From Diadema setosum (Eukaryota; Echinodermata; Echinoidea; Diadematoida; Diadematidae): a stretch of DNA of 64,000 bases. Location: contig CM067066.1 in assembly GCA_033980235.1 (NCBI GenBank), positions 29,562,976 to 29,626,975 of the forward strand. Reading direction: 5' to 3'. The notes beneath the pieces were generated by a model, which saw only the letters and a list, made by a program, of their open reading frames with translations, made no database searches and had not been told where the DNA came from. Shown one piece after another: positions 14,101-27,400 of the stretch. A program made the position numbers and the translations under genes. The stretch's first letter is position 1; each line of letters opens with the position of its first letter.

Positions 14101-15491
14101 AAGTTGTTCTTTCAAAATGCTTCCAGATGGTATCTTACATTCAGGGTCTGTATTTAGGTAGACTGGGTTGTGGCTATTCTTGTGAAAGACCTCAATGTGG
14201 AGTTGTAGCTGTTCTATGGAGTCAAACAGATTCTGCTTGATGCAATAGGGACAGGGATATTTCATCTTGTCCAGAGGTTTGCAGTGGGCTCTCTTCAGAT
14301 GCTCTTGAAGGTATCGCTCATTAGGGTAGGCCTTGGTGCAGTGAGGACACTGCAGTTTGGAGCGGTTGTTGGCATTGTCAAAGGAGTTGTGCACATTGCG
14401 AAAATGATCCATGAGTGCCACTTCACTGGGGAAAGCTGCATTGCAGTAGGGACAAACAAGCTTTCCATCCTCCCGATACGTAATAAGACCACTCATGGAA
14501 TGCACACTCTTCACATGCTCGTGAAGCTCCGTCATAGAACTGAATTTCATTGTGCAGTAGCCACAGATGAAGCTGCACGATTCGTCTCCGCTCTGCAGGT
14601 TCTTGATCTCGCTCTCATGGAGGGCGGATATATGCTCAGTGAGGTTATACAGACTGGGGTAATCCTTTCCACAGTATTGACAAACAAAGTTCTGCGGGGT
14701 TGGTGAGGACTTCACGTGCATCTGCTGGATGTGGATTTTGAGTGCCTCAGCACTGGCAAAGTCTGTCCATGAGCAGTGGGGACAGTTGAGCAAGTTGTCT
14801 GGAGTGCCACTCAGGCTACTATGATTTGAAGAACTAGAGGCTTCCATCTGGACATTAAAGTCAGAGCAATTTTTGGCTTTGGCATCTTGCAACACCTTCT
14901 CCCGGGGCTTTATTGTGTCTTTGGCAACGTCTGCAGCCTGACTGCTACTGCTGGCATGGCACGTCACATGTTCATCCAACTGCTCAGCCGAGGAGAAATA
15001 GAGGGAGCACTGATCACACTGGAAGGATACACTGTCATCGTCTGATGGCTTCCCGCAAGTGTTTGAATGAAGCACCAGAGCCCTGTTGGTGAGGAATCCA
15101 CGGTCACAGGTGGGACAAATGTGCAGGCTGGCAGGCCCCTGCTTCTTGACGGTGCCCTTGATGTGGGTCTGAATGTGCGTCTTCAGGTGATCACTGCGGG
15201 CATAGGCCGCTTCGCAGTACGGGCAGTGGTACTTCTTGAAGCCTGTGTGAAGCTTGACATGGCGATCGAGGCTCCTCTTGTGCTTGAAGAGCCTGGCACA
15301 GTAGGTACACTCGAAGCGCAGCTTGTCCCGGTGAGTCTGCTCGTGGAGTTTCAGAAATCGCAGTCGGGAAAATGACTTGTCACAGTATTGACACGGATAT
15401 GGAAGGGGTCCTCCCACAACTGAGACTAGACCCTTGTGTTCGAGGCGATACTGGGCATCACCTTCCTCTTCTGCAGCCATCATTTCATCAT
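11200..15491 (-). CDS. ZNF423/ZNF521-like: Coding exon 5: fingers 2-35 and C-terminus
   Basis: One 4292-nt exon. The acceptor is ATTCCCTCCCTAG|AT (AG at 15493-15492); the stop TGA is at 11202-11200. The open frame runs 28 bases into the intron on the 5' side, but that part (MSAYLIPSL) is intronic. The exon holds 34 finger units. Fingers 2-4 (YPCQYC, FECTYC, YHCPYC with intact HxxxH) are the canonical N-terminal DNA-binding trio. Finger 5 is C2HC. Finger 23 is degenerate (a CxxC pair, then a second CxxC without histidines), at the same place as the degenerate unit in ZNF423. Fingers 25-28 match the EBF-interacting region of vertebrate proteins. Ser/Pro-rich linkers lie between fingers 12 and 13 and after 18. 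Vertebrate genes also have a giant finger exon but split off the 3' part. Confidence 0.93.
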
Positions 15492-17778
15492 CTAGGGAGG
15501 GAATTAGATATGCACTCAAGAGTTGTCATCATATAACAAAAATCTAGCTCAATATCAAAATAGCAAATGGGTAGCGACATACACTGAGCAGTAGGTTGGC
15601 AGAACAATAAAAGTGATAAAGGTGATATACTGCAAAAACTTTTGCAAATTTAGAGTTTTGGACAACACATTCTACATAAATGTAATCATCAGTGTGAAAG
15701 AAATTCTGCAATGTGTACTAAGCATGGTAGTCCTTATCATGAGAAATAATTTGGTGGAATCAGTCTACACAAGAGTTGCAACAGCATGTATTCACAAAAG
15801 AAAGTGGAAATTAAAGAAATATTTCCATTTCTTAGCACTGAAAACAAACTGGTACACTAGGCCAAAATTGCCGATATTGGATATTATTCACTTATAAAGC
15901 ACTAAAATTCTGTGAAAAAATGTGAAAATTGGAACATCTTCTACTATTGAGAGAAAACAAAACAAAAGTGTAGAGATCAAATTAATCAATAATCCCAAAC
16001 ATACATATACTGACTACATAGTATGTAAAAGTCATTGTTACTAAATAATAATAAAGGTAGGGGATACCTTTTACAGACCTCCCAAAATGCAGCAAAACGT
16101 TAAATATGAACCTCAGGGGACTTGTTTAGGCCACTGCTGAGAAATTTGGAAGTCAACAGTTATCTACAATTTGAATAATGCACAAAACTCAACTACTCAG
16201 TAGTTCTGTGTGTCAGCCACACTTAAGCCTTTTTGTTGCAGTCTTCTGTATTTTTTTTTTATCTATAAAAACAAATCTAAAAGTATAAGAGCTGATGTAA
16301 TAACATATAGAGTGTGTGGCAAGAATGTATATAGAAATGTTTGTAAGTTTTGATGAACTTTCTTCACAAAATATACATGATGGACACACATGCAGTGCAT
16401 GGGTCTGCAAAGGTAGCCTAGTAATGTACTGGAATTTACGGTGAGCCCCGAAAAAAATTCAATTCAAAATCTAACGGTCAATAAAAATGTACTAAATGTT
16501 ACCTTCCGCTTTCAATACTTTATGGGAGTTTCTAAAATGATACTCTCTTCAACATACCACTGTATGTATACAACTCTTCATTTAAGGCATGCAAATGGGA
16601 TTCCCTACCTTTAAGGTAATTTTTGTAATGTAATTACTGCAGTTTTATTCACAATCAACCAAACTCATATCTAATGCAATTTGCTTGCTATCCATCACAA
16701 ATGACATTCATATAACTCACTGTGGTGTACATTTCTTGTGACTATCACACACTCCCGACCCACTTCTGAAGGAAACCAGATGTACCATGTATTAAAATCC
16801 ACTAGGAATCGGCCCAGCTTGGAGGCAACAGTTTAAATATATTTTGAAAGGAGACCCACCTCGTTTGCAATCCTTATTCCTGTGGTCCATGAAGTCGGTG
16901 ATGCTGTTGAACGTTTCGCTGCACATATCACACTTGTAGATCTCCTCCTCCTCCTCGTCATCCTCCTCCCCATCATCCTCTCCATCATCGTCGTCATCAT
17001 CCTCTTCCTCCTCTCCCGTGTCTCCACCCTTGTCGGCTCCTTCTGATGTTGCATCCATCTCTACAGTTAGGTCTGCCACATCTACAGAGTCAAAGAAACA
17101 CATACGCACATTTGTCATCACATGACTTGCATTGTGTAGAATATCTGCACTTCCATAAAAAATCAAATTGATGGAAAAGAGGGATGCTAACACTGGAAAT
17201 GATATATCAGTATCCTTTTTGCTTTGTAAATGGATCCTGAAATTTTCTTATACATCTCTGATAAAGGTTGCAGCCACTTTTTCATAAGCTTTCAAGTATT
17301 CTACCATTTGTATCTTAAGAAAAGCAATCAGTATAAGAACAGCATGTAGAAATTATGACACTGAGAAAAATACATACACACACAAGATGTTCTAAATGAA
17401 ATAATCATTAGCTCCTATGGATACAAAGTGTTCACCATGAATTAATTTGAAATATTACAGGTACCTGGTAATCAACAAAATTTGTTCACTTCTAGTTCTA
17501 AGCTTAACTATTACAAACACAAAAAAGAACAGACTGAAGGTAATGCATTTATATCAAATTGTGCATTTGCAATGTTATAAAGCTCCTCCTTTTAATAGGG
17601 AAACTCTAATTCACATCTGAGTGGACACCTATAAATTGAGTAAAACCAGAAATGTAGAACAGAGCTTTATAAAACTGGATCAAAACTGAGTTTGAATTAG
17701 AGTGAGAAGAAATGATAATGCTATATTGCATTTTAAGCTCTGCTAGACTTGGACACAAACTTACTTCATGAGATTTGC

Positions 17779-17827
<49 letters not shown>

Positions 17828-19819
17828 TATAGATATATATGTATATATATATTATATACACCAGGCAAAAGAAAAATTGCAAGACAATGTCATTGTCTTA
17901 TTTGCTTCAGTGAGTGACATTAATACTGTTTGGCATACAGTCTGTATGACCCAAAATTTGTATTAGTTTCTTATGTTGTTGTTGTTGTTGTTGTTGTTGT
18001 TCATTTTCCATCTATGAAGATGGCTGGATAGCCCATATTCAGCTACATTAAGCTGGTCTTCCAAGGGGTCCAGTTGGATGTGGGGTGGGACCACTTCACC
18101 GGGTTAGACACCCTGCTCTTTGCGATGAATGAATGAAGCGGGATCTTTTACGTGCATGAGCTGTGACTCTCTCATACACGGGACCTCCATTTTATGTCCT
18201 ATCCGAGGGACAGAGTGTTTTGCCTCTTGCTAGAGGGGACGGTATGTTTACACACAACATTGCTCAGTCCAGACTCGGGTTCGAACCCGGGCCGCGTGAT
18301 CGTGAGGCAGACGCGCTACCGACTGAGCCAACTCACCGCCCTCTTATCTATATTTGATTTCAATAAAGCTTTCAGTTGTGTGTTTGACTGTACTCTTTCC
18401 ATCACAGTCAACTTGAATATGACTGTCAGTTTCCCTCAGCAAAATTTACAAATTGAGAAGTGCTATTTCAACAAAATGCTCTTGGAAAGGGCAACATTTC
18501 AGTGGAAATTTAGGGGTATGCCAACATTCAGTGTACAGCTGAACTTTGTGTGCAAATCCTGTGATGCTATCCAAAGAGTCTGATGAGGCACACAGCTATT
18601 GCGCAGCTTTCGCATTACAAACATAGCTGCCATAAATTCCCCTTATTCCCGGAGGAGGTGTCGCGGGCACATCTGAGATGGAGCTTCCATCAACGACAGA
18701 ATACGTCAGCAAGAACGAAGAAATAACCGACCCTCATCCAGGTGTGTAGTCTGAGACACAAGACACTGGGTGTGATTTGGGAGCGCCGTCGTCATCCCCG
18801 CGCCAAACATGCCACGATATCCATTAACAAGCACGCTGGGAATACGCGGACAATTTAGGATATCCGAATCAATCACACCCTTCAAATGGCTTGAAGGTCC
18901 ATCAAGGATGTTTGGTGGTAGCTATGTTTTTCATCCCGACTGGGGGGATTTGGGAGGGTGGAAGAAAGTTTTGAGAATCGCAAGGGACTGAAAGAAGATG
19001 TGGTAGATAGCAACCTAAATAGACTTAAAGCATTGGCATCTTATCCGACCTCCATTTTGTCAGCATGAAGCATAGCATCAGCTTTACCGCAGGTGATACT
19101 GATGAATTGCTCAAGGTCCTGAGCCATCCCCAACTTTTTGACAACTTGTTGAATTCTGAGATTTTATCGCACTCTTTGGATGCTATGAACACCACAAGAG
19201 CACAGCTTGACCACTCATATTTTAGAATCACTCTCAAAAGATTTGTTATAATTAATGAAAAAATTATAGGAAAAAACATTGTGTGACTGTAGGTTAAAAA
19301 CTCCCTTCTGTCTGAATCTAATTCTTTTTAAAGAAAAACAAGGTGGTGAGCATACAGCAGTAATGGGTATGTATGCAAGTTGTTGAAGGGGTTCTATGAA
19401 ACTGTCTGCACTCTAACTTGGTCTGGACTTAAAGAATATTACCAAAGGTACTACCCCTACTCTTAAATGATAAAAGATAACTAAATCTGGAATTACATGA
19501 TTAAAAAAAAATACCCAAAGTTGAAGAATACATTTTTTTTTCATGAAAGCTCAGCCAACATCCTCTTTGACTGCTTGATAATGTGGACAACCGACATAAA
19601 GGACATAATATTGAGTTTTATCATCTATTTTTGTCGGACGCAGAGCTATGCTGGAGTACAACTTGAAGAAACTGGGGTCTGGACAGAGAGACTAGCTCTC
19701 CCATATCAAAATGGAACTCAATTCTGACCAAACATCCCAACCTAAAAATAAAACTAATAACTTTAAAACAGAAATACATTGATCAAAATAACTGAGAAAG
19801 AAGCAATAATAAGGTTTTG

Positions 19820-19869
<50 letters not shown>

Positions 19870-22800
19870 GCATACACACACACATCAAAAGAAAAGACTG
19901 CTGCTATATACTACTCAGTAAAGACACCAAAAAGGTTCTGCATATTCTCGGCTTACCCGTTATCATCTCGGCGGGTGATTCATGTGTGGGGTCGTCCGCT
20001 GTCTCCCCAGAGATGTCCTCTGTAAGCGAGAGAAGGAGAGGTCCCAGTGAGGGTTAGCAAGAGGGCCTCATGTCTTCCATTAATGGCATCTGAATCATGC
20101 ATTACACTGAGTGGGCCTGCTGCAAGACTTGTAAAGGAGTTTGGAGAAAGGGAAGAATGCACGAAGATTATATCTATATCTATTTTGAAGGGAGCTTTGA
20201 TGTGTCTTCATATTACAGCCCTTCTGAATCAAATGTAAGAACATCTCTTTGTGTGTGTGTGTGTGTGTGTGTGTAATCATCAACATGGTGCTGAGGGGGA
20301 GAGTAATGATTATGCCACAAACTGAGCATACTATAACAGATGATGTATTTCCTGTATGTCACCAGTTTGTTGTTGTTGTTTTATTTCCTACTTGATTGTT
20401 TGGGTTCTCCTACCACTTGTATGGTGACCTTAGTTCCTTGGAAATTGTGGTATGAACAGCATAGCCTTGTGGAATGGCTCATTTTGTTGGCAGAGTTATA
20501 ATTCACTTCTTATCATCTTCATCTACTGTAAGAAAAGTGTGCAGATGATATTCACAGAATTAGAAAGTGCTTATTTCATCTGCCACTTCTATCCCTGAAT
20601 CAAAAGGTAATAAACAATCAACATGTATGTCATCAGAGGCAAATTTATCACAGACAGAGAGATAAGATAACAAGTGCCCCTTTTTTATCACTGTTAAAAC
20701 AAATGTCCAAATGCCCTCCCAAACTGAATTCATCCTTTTCTCTCTCTTCCTCCTTCCTTTCAAGAGTGATGGAGGATGAGTCAATGCTCCGAGCTGCCAA
20801 GATTTCGGATCCCAAGGGTTCCGTCGGAGGAGGAGGAATGGACCCCAACGCGTCCTGGGAGGGGACGAATCCTGACAGCTTCGGGCTCCGAGAGGAAGGA
20901 AGTATCCACTTATTTCTTTTGACTCAGAGATAATGAGTGCCACTTTCTACTCCGTTTCGGGATGGATGGGAGGGCTACGACAAATTCCCCCCACAACGGC
21001 AAGACACGAGGTGCAGGCCAGCGGAGCAAGGAAACCCATCCCTCGATCTGTGAGTGTGCAGTTTGTGTGTCCAAGTTTGTGAGCGCAAGGGGGCGTGCGT
21101 GTAAGATGGGATCCTCTTCCCCTCCATGGAACATCCTATCCCCTTCTTCATCTGAGCCAAGTCACCAGGAAAGAGGGAAGGACACCCAAGTGACAAGTTC
21201 CTTCAGTGCAGGAGAGGCTGAAAGCCAGCAGCACAAATTAGTACAAGCTTGAGCATATTCACACAATGTGTTCTTTTCTCTCTCTCTCATTTTCTCCTTT
21301 ACGATAACCATCTTCTAAAATCTAGCCTTGGCTCAGTGGTCATGTGACCATGATGTCATCCAAGACAAATTCAAACCAGCATCATACAATTCCCACTTGT
21401 GTTTCTATGGTGACTTCATCCCAACGACAAAATATTATGAACGGCAAGGACAGTGAAAATGATGATACTAATTAGAGCAAAATGAGATGAATATTACAAG
21501 CAAACATAACCATTGCCAATATTGGATGCTTTAAATCACTCAGTATGGTAATGTACACTTGCTTACATTCAAATCAATAACATCAACTACATTAAGTGAA
21601 CCTTAATAGTCCAAAAGTACATTTTTTCACATAAAACTAAACAAGAGACCCGCGGGTCTAGCGCTCACCTGAGTATCGCAAGTTCACCTTTCATGCAGTC
21701 ACTAATCTAAATTAGTCACAGCTCTACCAAAATTTGACCAGGCATTCTCAAGTAGAAGATGAAAATATACAATAAGGGCCCAAATTTTTGAAGATTCCTT
21801 AATTTGGGGGGATGGGGCCCCCTGGGGCCTTCTGGGTGGGGCATGGTGCCCATTTTGATAAATTGAGATCCTGACCCCCTAGGGATGCTACCTGCCAAGT
21901 TTGATGAAAATCCATCACAATGTTTTCAGGAAGAAGATGAAAATGTATAATTCAGGCCCCCATTTGGACCTTCCCAACCCCCCCCCCCCCCCCAAGAGGG
22001 GCACCCCTGGATCTGCTATGAACAAACTTGAAACTACAGTCATCAATGCACTCACTCATAGTATTATCTTAGCTCTATAACTTCTGATTCTAGAGAAGAT
22101 TTTTAAAGATTCCTTCATTTTGGGGGGTTTGGGCCCCCCTAGGGGCCCCCTGGGTGGGGCATGGTGCCCATTTTAACAAATTGAGATCCTAACCCCCTAG
22201 GGATGCTACCTGCCAAGTTTGGTGAAAATGGGTCATAGGGTTCTCAAGAAGAAGATGAAAATGTACAATTTAGGCCCCATTAGGACCCCTCCCCACCCCC
22301 TCCCCTGGGTCCCAAGGGGGGCACCCCTGATTTTGCCATGAACAAACTTGAAACTACAGTCATCAATGTACTAACTCACAATATTAACTTATCTCTATCA
22401 CTTCTGGTTCTAGAGAAGAAGATTTTTACAGATTCCTTAATTTTGGGGGGTTCAGGCCCCCCTGGGGGCCCCCTGGGTGGGGCATGGTGCCCGTTTTAAC
22501 AAATTGAGTTCCTAACCCCCTAGGGATTCTACCTGCCAAGTTTGATGAAAATCGGTCTTGGGGTTTTCAAGAAGAAGATGAAAATGTAAAAAGTTTACGC
22601 ACGACGGACGACGGACGACGGACGACGCACGACGGACGAAGGGCGATCGCAATAGCTCACTTGAGCCTTTGGCTCATGTGAGCTAAAAAGTTACAACCTG
22701 ACCCTTTTGTCCTTTGAAAACATAACAAATCATAGCATAGATATGAGCATCAATAGGATCCCTTATCTTTTATGATTTTAAAAAGGGTCTCGCCCGTCAT

Positions 22801-24449
22801 TGATGATTTCCAGTACCTTTATTTCCAATAAACAGTTAGAATGTTTTATGTGCACCTGTTACTCTGAATTCTGGTAATGTGGTGGATATTACAAGTAGAA
22901 GGAATCACTCAATTTTATGCCTTTAAGTCAAACTTCTTATAGGAATTCCAATGGTTTACATCGTTTCAAATTCATAACACTGCCATAGAAAAAAAAAAGA
23001 AAAATATTTCTTTTCAAAGAGAATGCATATAAGCAGGATTAGCACAGAAAACACTCCATGGCTTTTGAGCAATTGTTGACACAGAAAGACTTAAATGATT
23101 TTTTGAAAAGAATACATTCTATGACTCTTACATTTCTCTACTCTAATTTTTATATATTAGGTCTTAAATCTGTTCTGGCATATGTGTATGCAGAATGCTT
23201 TCAATGAGATGCCACGTCAATCTTACAGGTCTAAAAACTGAGACCATAGTTGCTTATATAGAGTTCAACTCATCATCAAGTAGTTCATGGATGCTTGTCT
23301 TGCACTCATTTTACCAAACAGTCAATCATCAGGCATCTGAGACCAACTACCAACCAGACCACATCCTTTCACTTTGCGATTTTCTTCCTTCCCTGAAATA
23401 GCACCGATCGGGCTTGATATAATATAATTGCCTCCATAGGCACGCATTGCTGGTCCCTGCACAGCAAACATTTTCATAATGGTGACTTCAAAACCATAAA
23501 AGAAAAAACACAAGAAAAAATTGTATTCTTTCTTTTTAAGTCAGTATAGAAGTTTGTCAGGAGATGCAAGACATGATTTCATCCCCTCCTCATCCTAAGG
23601 GAGAGAGGGCCCCCAAATACGTATGAAAAAAAAAGTCTGAATATGACAAAAGCAGACCTTATCTGCATGCCTGGAGTTTTGTTGGAGATGAATTATTCAG
23701 AGAGGATACATCTTAGGGGACACATTTGTATTCTACACATTGATCAAGGGAGTGTGGTGCACAAATTTCAATGGCTCCCCTCCTTTCCTAATGACTTTTT
23801 GACGGATATCGAAAGCCTCCATCCTCGCTGTGTGGGATGGCGGGGAACAAGACCCTATAATGCGTTTATGAATATAAATACGACTATACTTTTTCTGTCT
23901 GTGAGCGCTAAGAAGCCATCAAAAGACATTCGAAAGATACACGGACGGAATTTGTCCCAAATGTATTTCCACTGACTCTTTTTATGATAATAAATGAAAA
24001 GAAAACAGGTTTACAAAAGCATTCATAAAAAGAAAGTAAACTGATACTTCTTTTGTTTTATTTTATTTCATTTTTAATCAATGGACCTGTGACAAAGTGA
24101 TACGAATGAAATCACAGGGTCAATCAATATGGTGAATCTCAATCCATGGTCCATGAATCGATTGAATTGAATTGAATTGAATTGTTTCATATCTGGAGGA
24201 ATATCCACTGCAGGGAAGGTGGTCCACTGAGTCATTGAATTGCACAAAATAAAGTGTCAAAGAGATGCTGGTTGGATCCAGAGTTTGGAGTTTGAGTTTA
24301 ACCCTTTGAGAATGGGCTGAATTTGCTACAACATGCATTTCCCACAGACACCTGTGCAAGTATACTCGGGACTAGTCTTCAATGAGTTGATAAGACCATG
24401 AACAGTGGATAATGGGCATACAAGGGAGGCCGTTTGTATGTTTGTGAGC

Positions 24450-24488
<39 letters not shown>

Positions 24489-27400
24489 GTATTTTGTTTG
24501 CACTCATTTCCACTCCATCTTAAAGGGAAGATAAACCCCAAGAGCAATGTGGATTGAGTGAAAGCAGCAGCATTAGTAGAACACATCAGTGAAAGTTTGA
24601 ACAAAATCGGACAATCGATGCAAAAGTTATGAATTTTTAAAGTTTTGGCGTTGGAACCGCTGGATGAGGAGACTACTAGAGGATATGACGTATGAGTGGA
24701 CAACAATACCAAGAAAATATAAAGAAAATACCACAAAAAATCCATTTTTCATGAAAATTACAAATTCCATCAACTTGATATTTACATATGTTAAGGGTAG
24801 CAATTATTCCCCCTGCTTTCTGAAAGCGGTTGGTCCATTGCTCTTTCATAATTCTAGAAAAGTGAATTTTTGTTGAATTTCCTTTATATTTTCTTTGTAT
24901 TGTTGTCCACTCATACGTCATATCCTCTAGTAGTCTCCTCATCCAGCGGTTCCAACACCAAAACTTTAAAAATTCATAACTTTTGCATCGATTGTCCGAT
25001 TTTCCTCAAACTTTCACTGACGTGTTCTACTAATTTTGCTGCTTTCACTCAATCCACATTGCTCTTTGGGTTTACCTTCCCTTTAACATTGGCTATACAT
25101 CACAATTTCTGATCTACACTGACCAAAGAGATTTGCAACTAGGGCTCATTGCAATTCCAATTCTGCAATGAATGCAACAACTGACATTCCCAAAGCTGAT
25201 TGGCTTTTGCCAACCTGTCGCCATGTCTGTAGTCTTTGTAGTATATATGTGAGTTTTAATTGTTGTACCAGCTTCACAGAAGAGCAGCCAGGCCACATAG
25301 AAATTGTTGTATACGTCATATATTTCAAGAGCATAATTATATCATTACTTGCGGGACCATTTTGCAAGTGGTTGAATATGTGACTGAGGAACACAGCCAT
25401 AGAATAACAAATATATGACTACATGTATATTGCTTCATATAAGACACACTTGCTGAAAATCTTGTAGAGATATTAATAATGCATGAAACTGAGATTACTT
25501 TCATATAAACATTTCTACTCAAAATGAATGAACAGAATTCTAATGAACTTCAATTAAATTCCTAGCCAAAGTAATGCTTTTATTGCAGGATTTTAAATGT
25601 TTTTGCTTCATTTTTTTTCCACAAATATGACTTTTCCTTTTGAAGAAAATTTCACACAAGTTGAAGCATTCCAAAATATCTAAAAAGAAGATATATATAC
25701 CACAGTATGTCATACTAGTGCACACACACACAAGTGATTTTTTTTTTTTTTTTTCTAAAGAGACCGGTAACCAAGCATAAACAGTGTATGCGATGTGGTA
25801 TGAGATTATGATTCCCTTGACAGCAATGGTACGTAGTAAGGACAGTGAAATGTTCCCCCGGCCCACTACCAACCATCCTGGCTTGAAATCTGGTCCTTGG
25901 TGGTGTCTTCCGCATCGCACCCCATCGCATCCTCCAGAGGTACCTGGGGGTCATCCTCACTCACATCTCCTGAAGATAGGAAAGTAGAGAAAGATCAAAA
26001 AATCAAACAAATGGTACAAGAAAAAAGGGATTAAATAAAATATGACAGTAGAAAACATGCAGGGATTCAAAAGCGAACCATAGATAATTAATTAGAAGTT
26101 ATTCCACTTTTAAAGAGAAAATTTGGGTGTGTTTTGCGCGTGTGTGTGTGTGTGTGTGTGTGTAGCTTTGGTGTTCAATATGCCAAGAAAAAAAATGCAT
26201 GAATGCAACCTCACTTTACTAACTGACTATGTCATAAGGAAGTAAGTGTGAGTACATACAAATAACATGCAAGCTTGCACATATTTGGTGATACAGCTTC
26301 TTTGCTCTTTCTACAAAACATCATTATCTAAACATCATTGCAGAAGAGCTCTACTTTATTGAGAAATATCACTGGATAAAAAATTCCATACACTTTTGCA
26401 CCTGATCGTGAGATCACAACCAGATGTACCATAAATGATTTCCATATGTTTGGGCAATTGACTTGTTTTTCATGGTTTGGGTTTCTTAGTGACTCCCTTG
26501 TGAAGCCGTTTTCACAAAACTTCAATCAACAGTGTGAATTTATGAAATGAATAAAATGATAAAACTTCATTAAAATTGGATAAAAGTAAAAGTTATGGAA
26601 TCTTGATTTTAGCATGTTTTCAATGAATAAAGTAAGCAAATTGGGAATGGAAATGACATCATCACCTCTAAACACTCCTACTGTTGTATACAACCAAAAT
26701 CCAATGAAAAATCATGTTTTGGTCAGCAACAACATCCATCTTCTCCCTCAAAGTCAGAGTTGTTGCATTTTCACAAGAACTAAATAAGATGCTGATGCTA
26801 CATCTTATTATTATAGATCAAATGTTTTTAAAAAAATGAAATTTAGTGAAAATTTGTGTGCATTTCAATGACAGATGTGTAATGTGGTGACAATATCATA
26901 CAGGCTGCAAATTTTAGGATGTGGTGGTGACCAGTATTACTAATTTGTGAAAGATAGAAAAATGTTGATTTTCATAACTTTGTTATTTCAGGTCAAATAT
27001 TTATGAAATCTCTGTCGTTCCATTTATCTGATTTTACTTATGAGTCAACTTAAACATGGTGTAGGATTGAATCTTTTAGCACTGATACGTTTTACAGATA
27101 TACCACCTGAGTGAAGTACTGTAGCCACTTAAAAGTCAACAGGTTATAGAGACTAAACAAAGCAAAAACTCCTCTCTCCCTAGCTATCTCGCCTGGCCCA
27201 CCATCACAACAAAACAGACAGCAAACCATAAGCATACAGCATCATCACTTTTTAGCATCAATCCACAAGGCCAAGTAGGAAACCTCAGAAGCAAGAATTC
27301 AAGCCAACTAGCCCCCGATGGAAAGTTATGCATGCATCTGGCTGCGGTTTGTCACTTTTCCGCCAATGCGAGTTATATGAGCAATGCCCTACACCACGGA

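Noticed and set aside
15492..15519. Start of the giant exon at the ATG at 15519
   Set aside because: The acceptor TCCCTCCCTAG lies at 15492 and the phase-1 join to exon 4 restores the family's N-terminus, so MSAYLIPSL is intronic.
18270..18343. A functional tRNA gene on the minus strand
   Set aside because: A and B boxes are present, but the sequence runs on into a SINE body with an (AAC)n tail and a proper acceptor stem is missing.
22600..22640. CRISPR-like short repeats (ACGGACG)n
   Set aside because: A simple tandem tract in a eukaryotic repeat, with no spacers.
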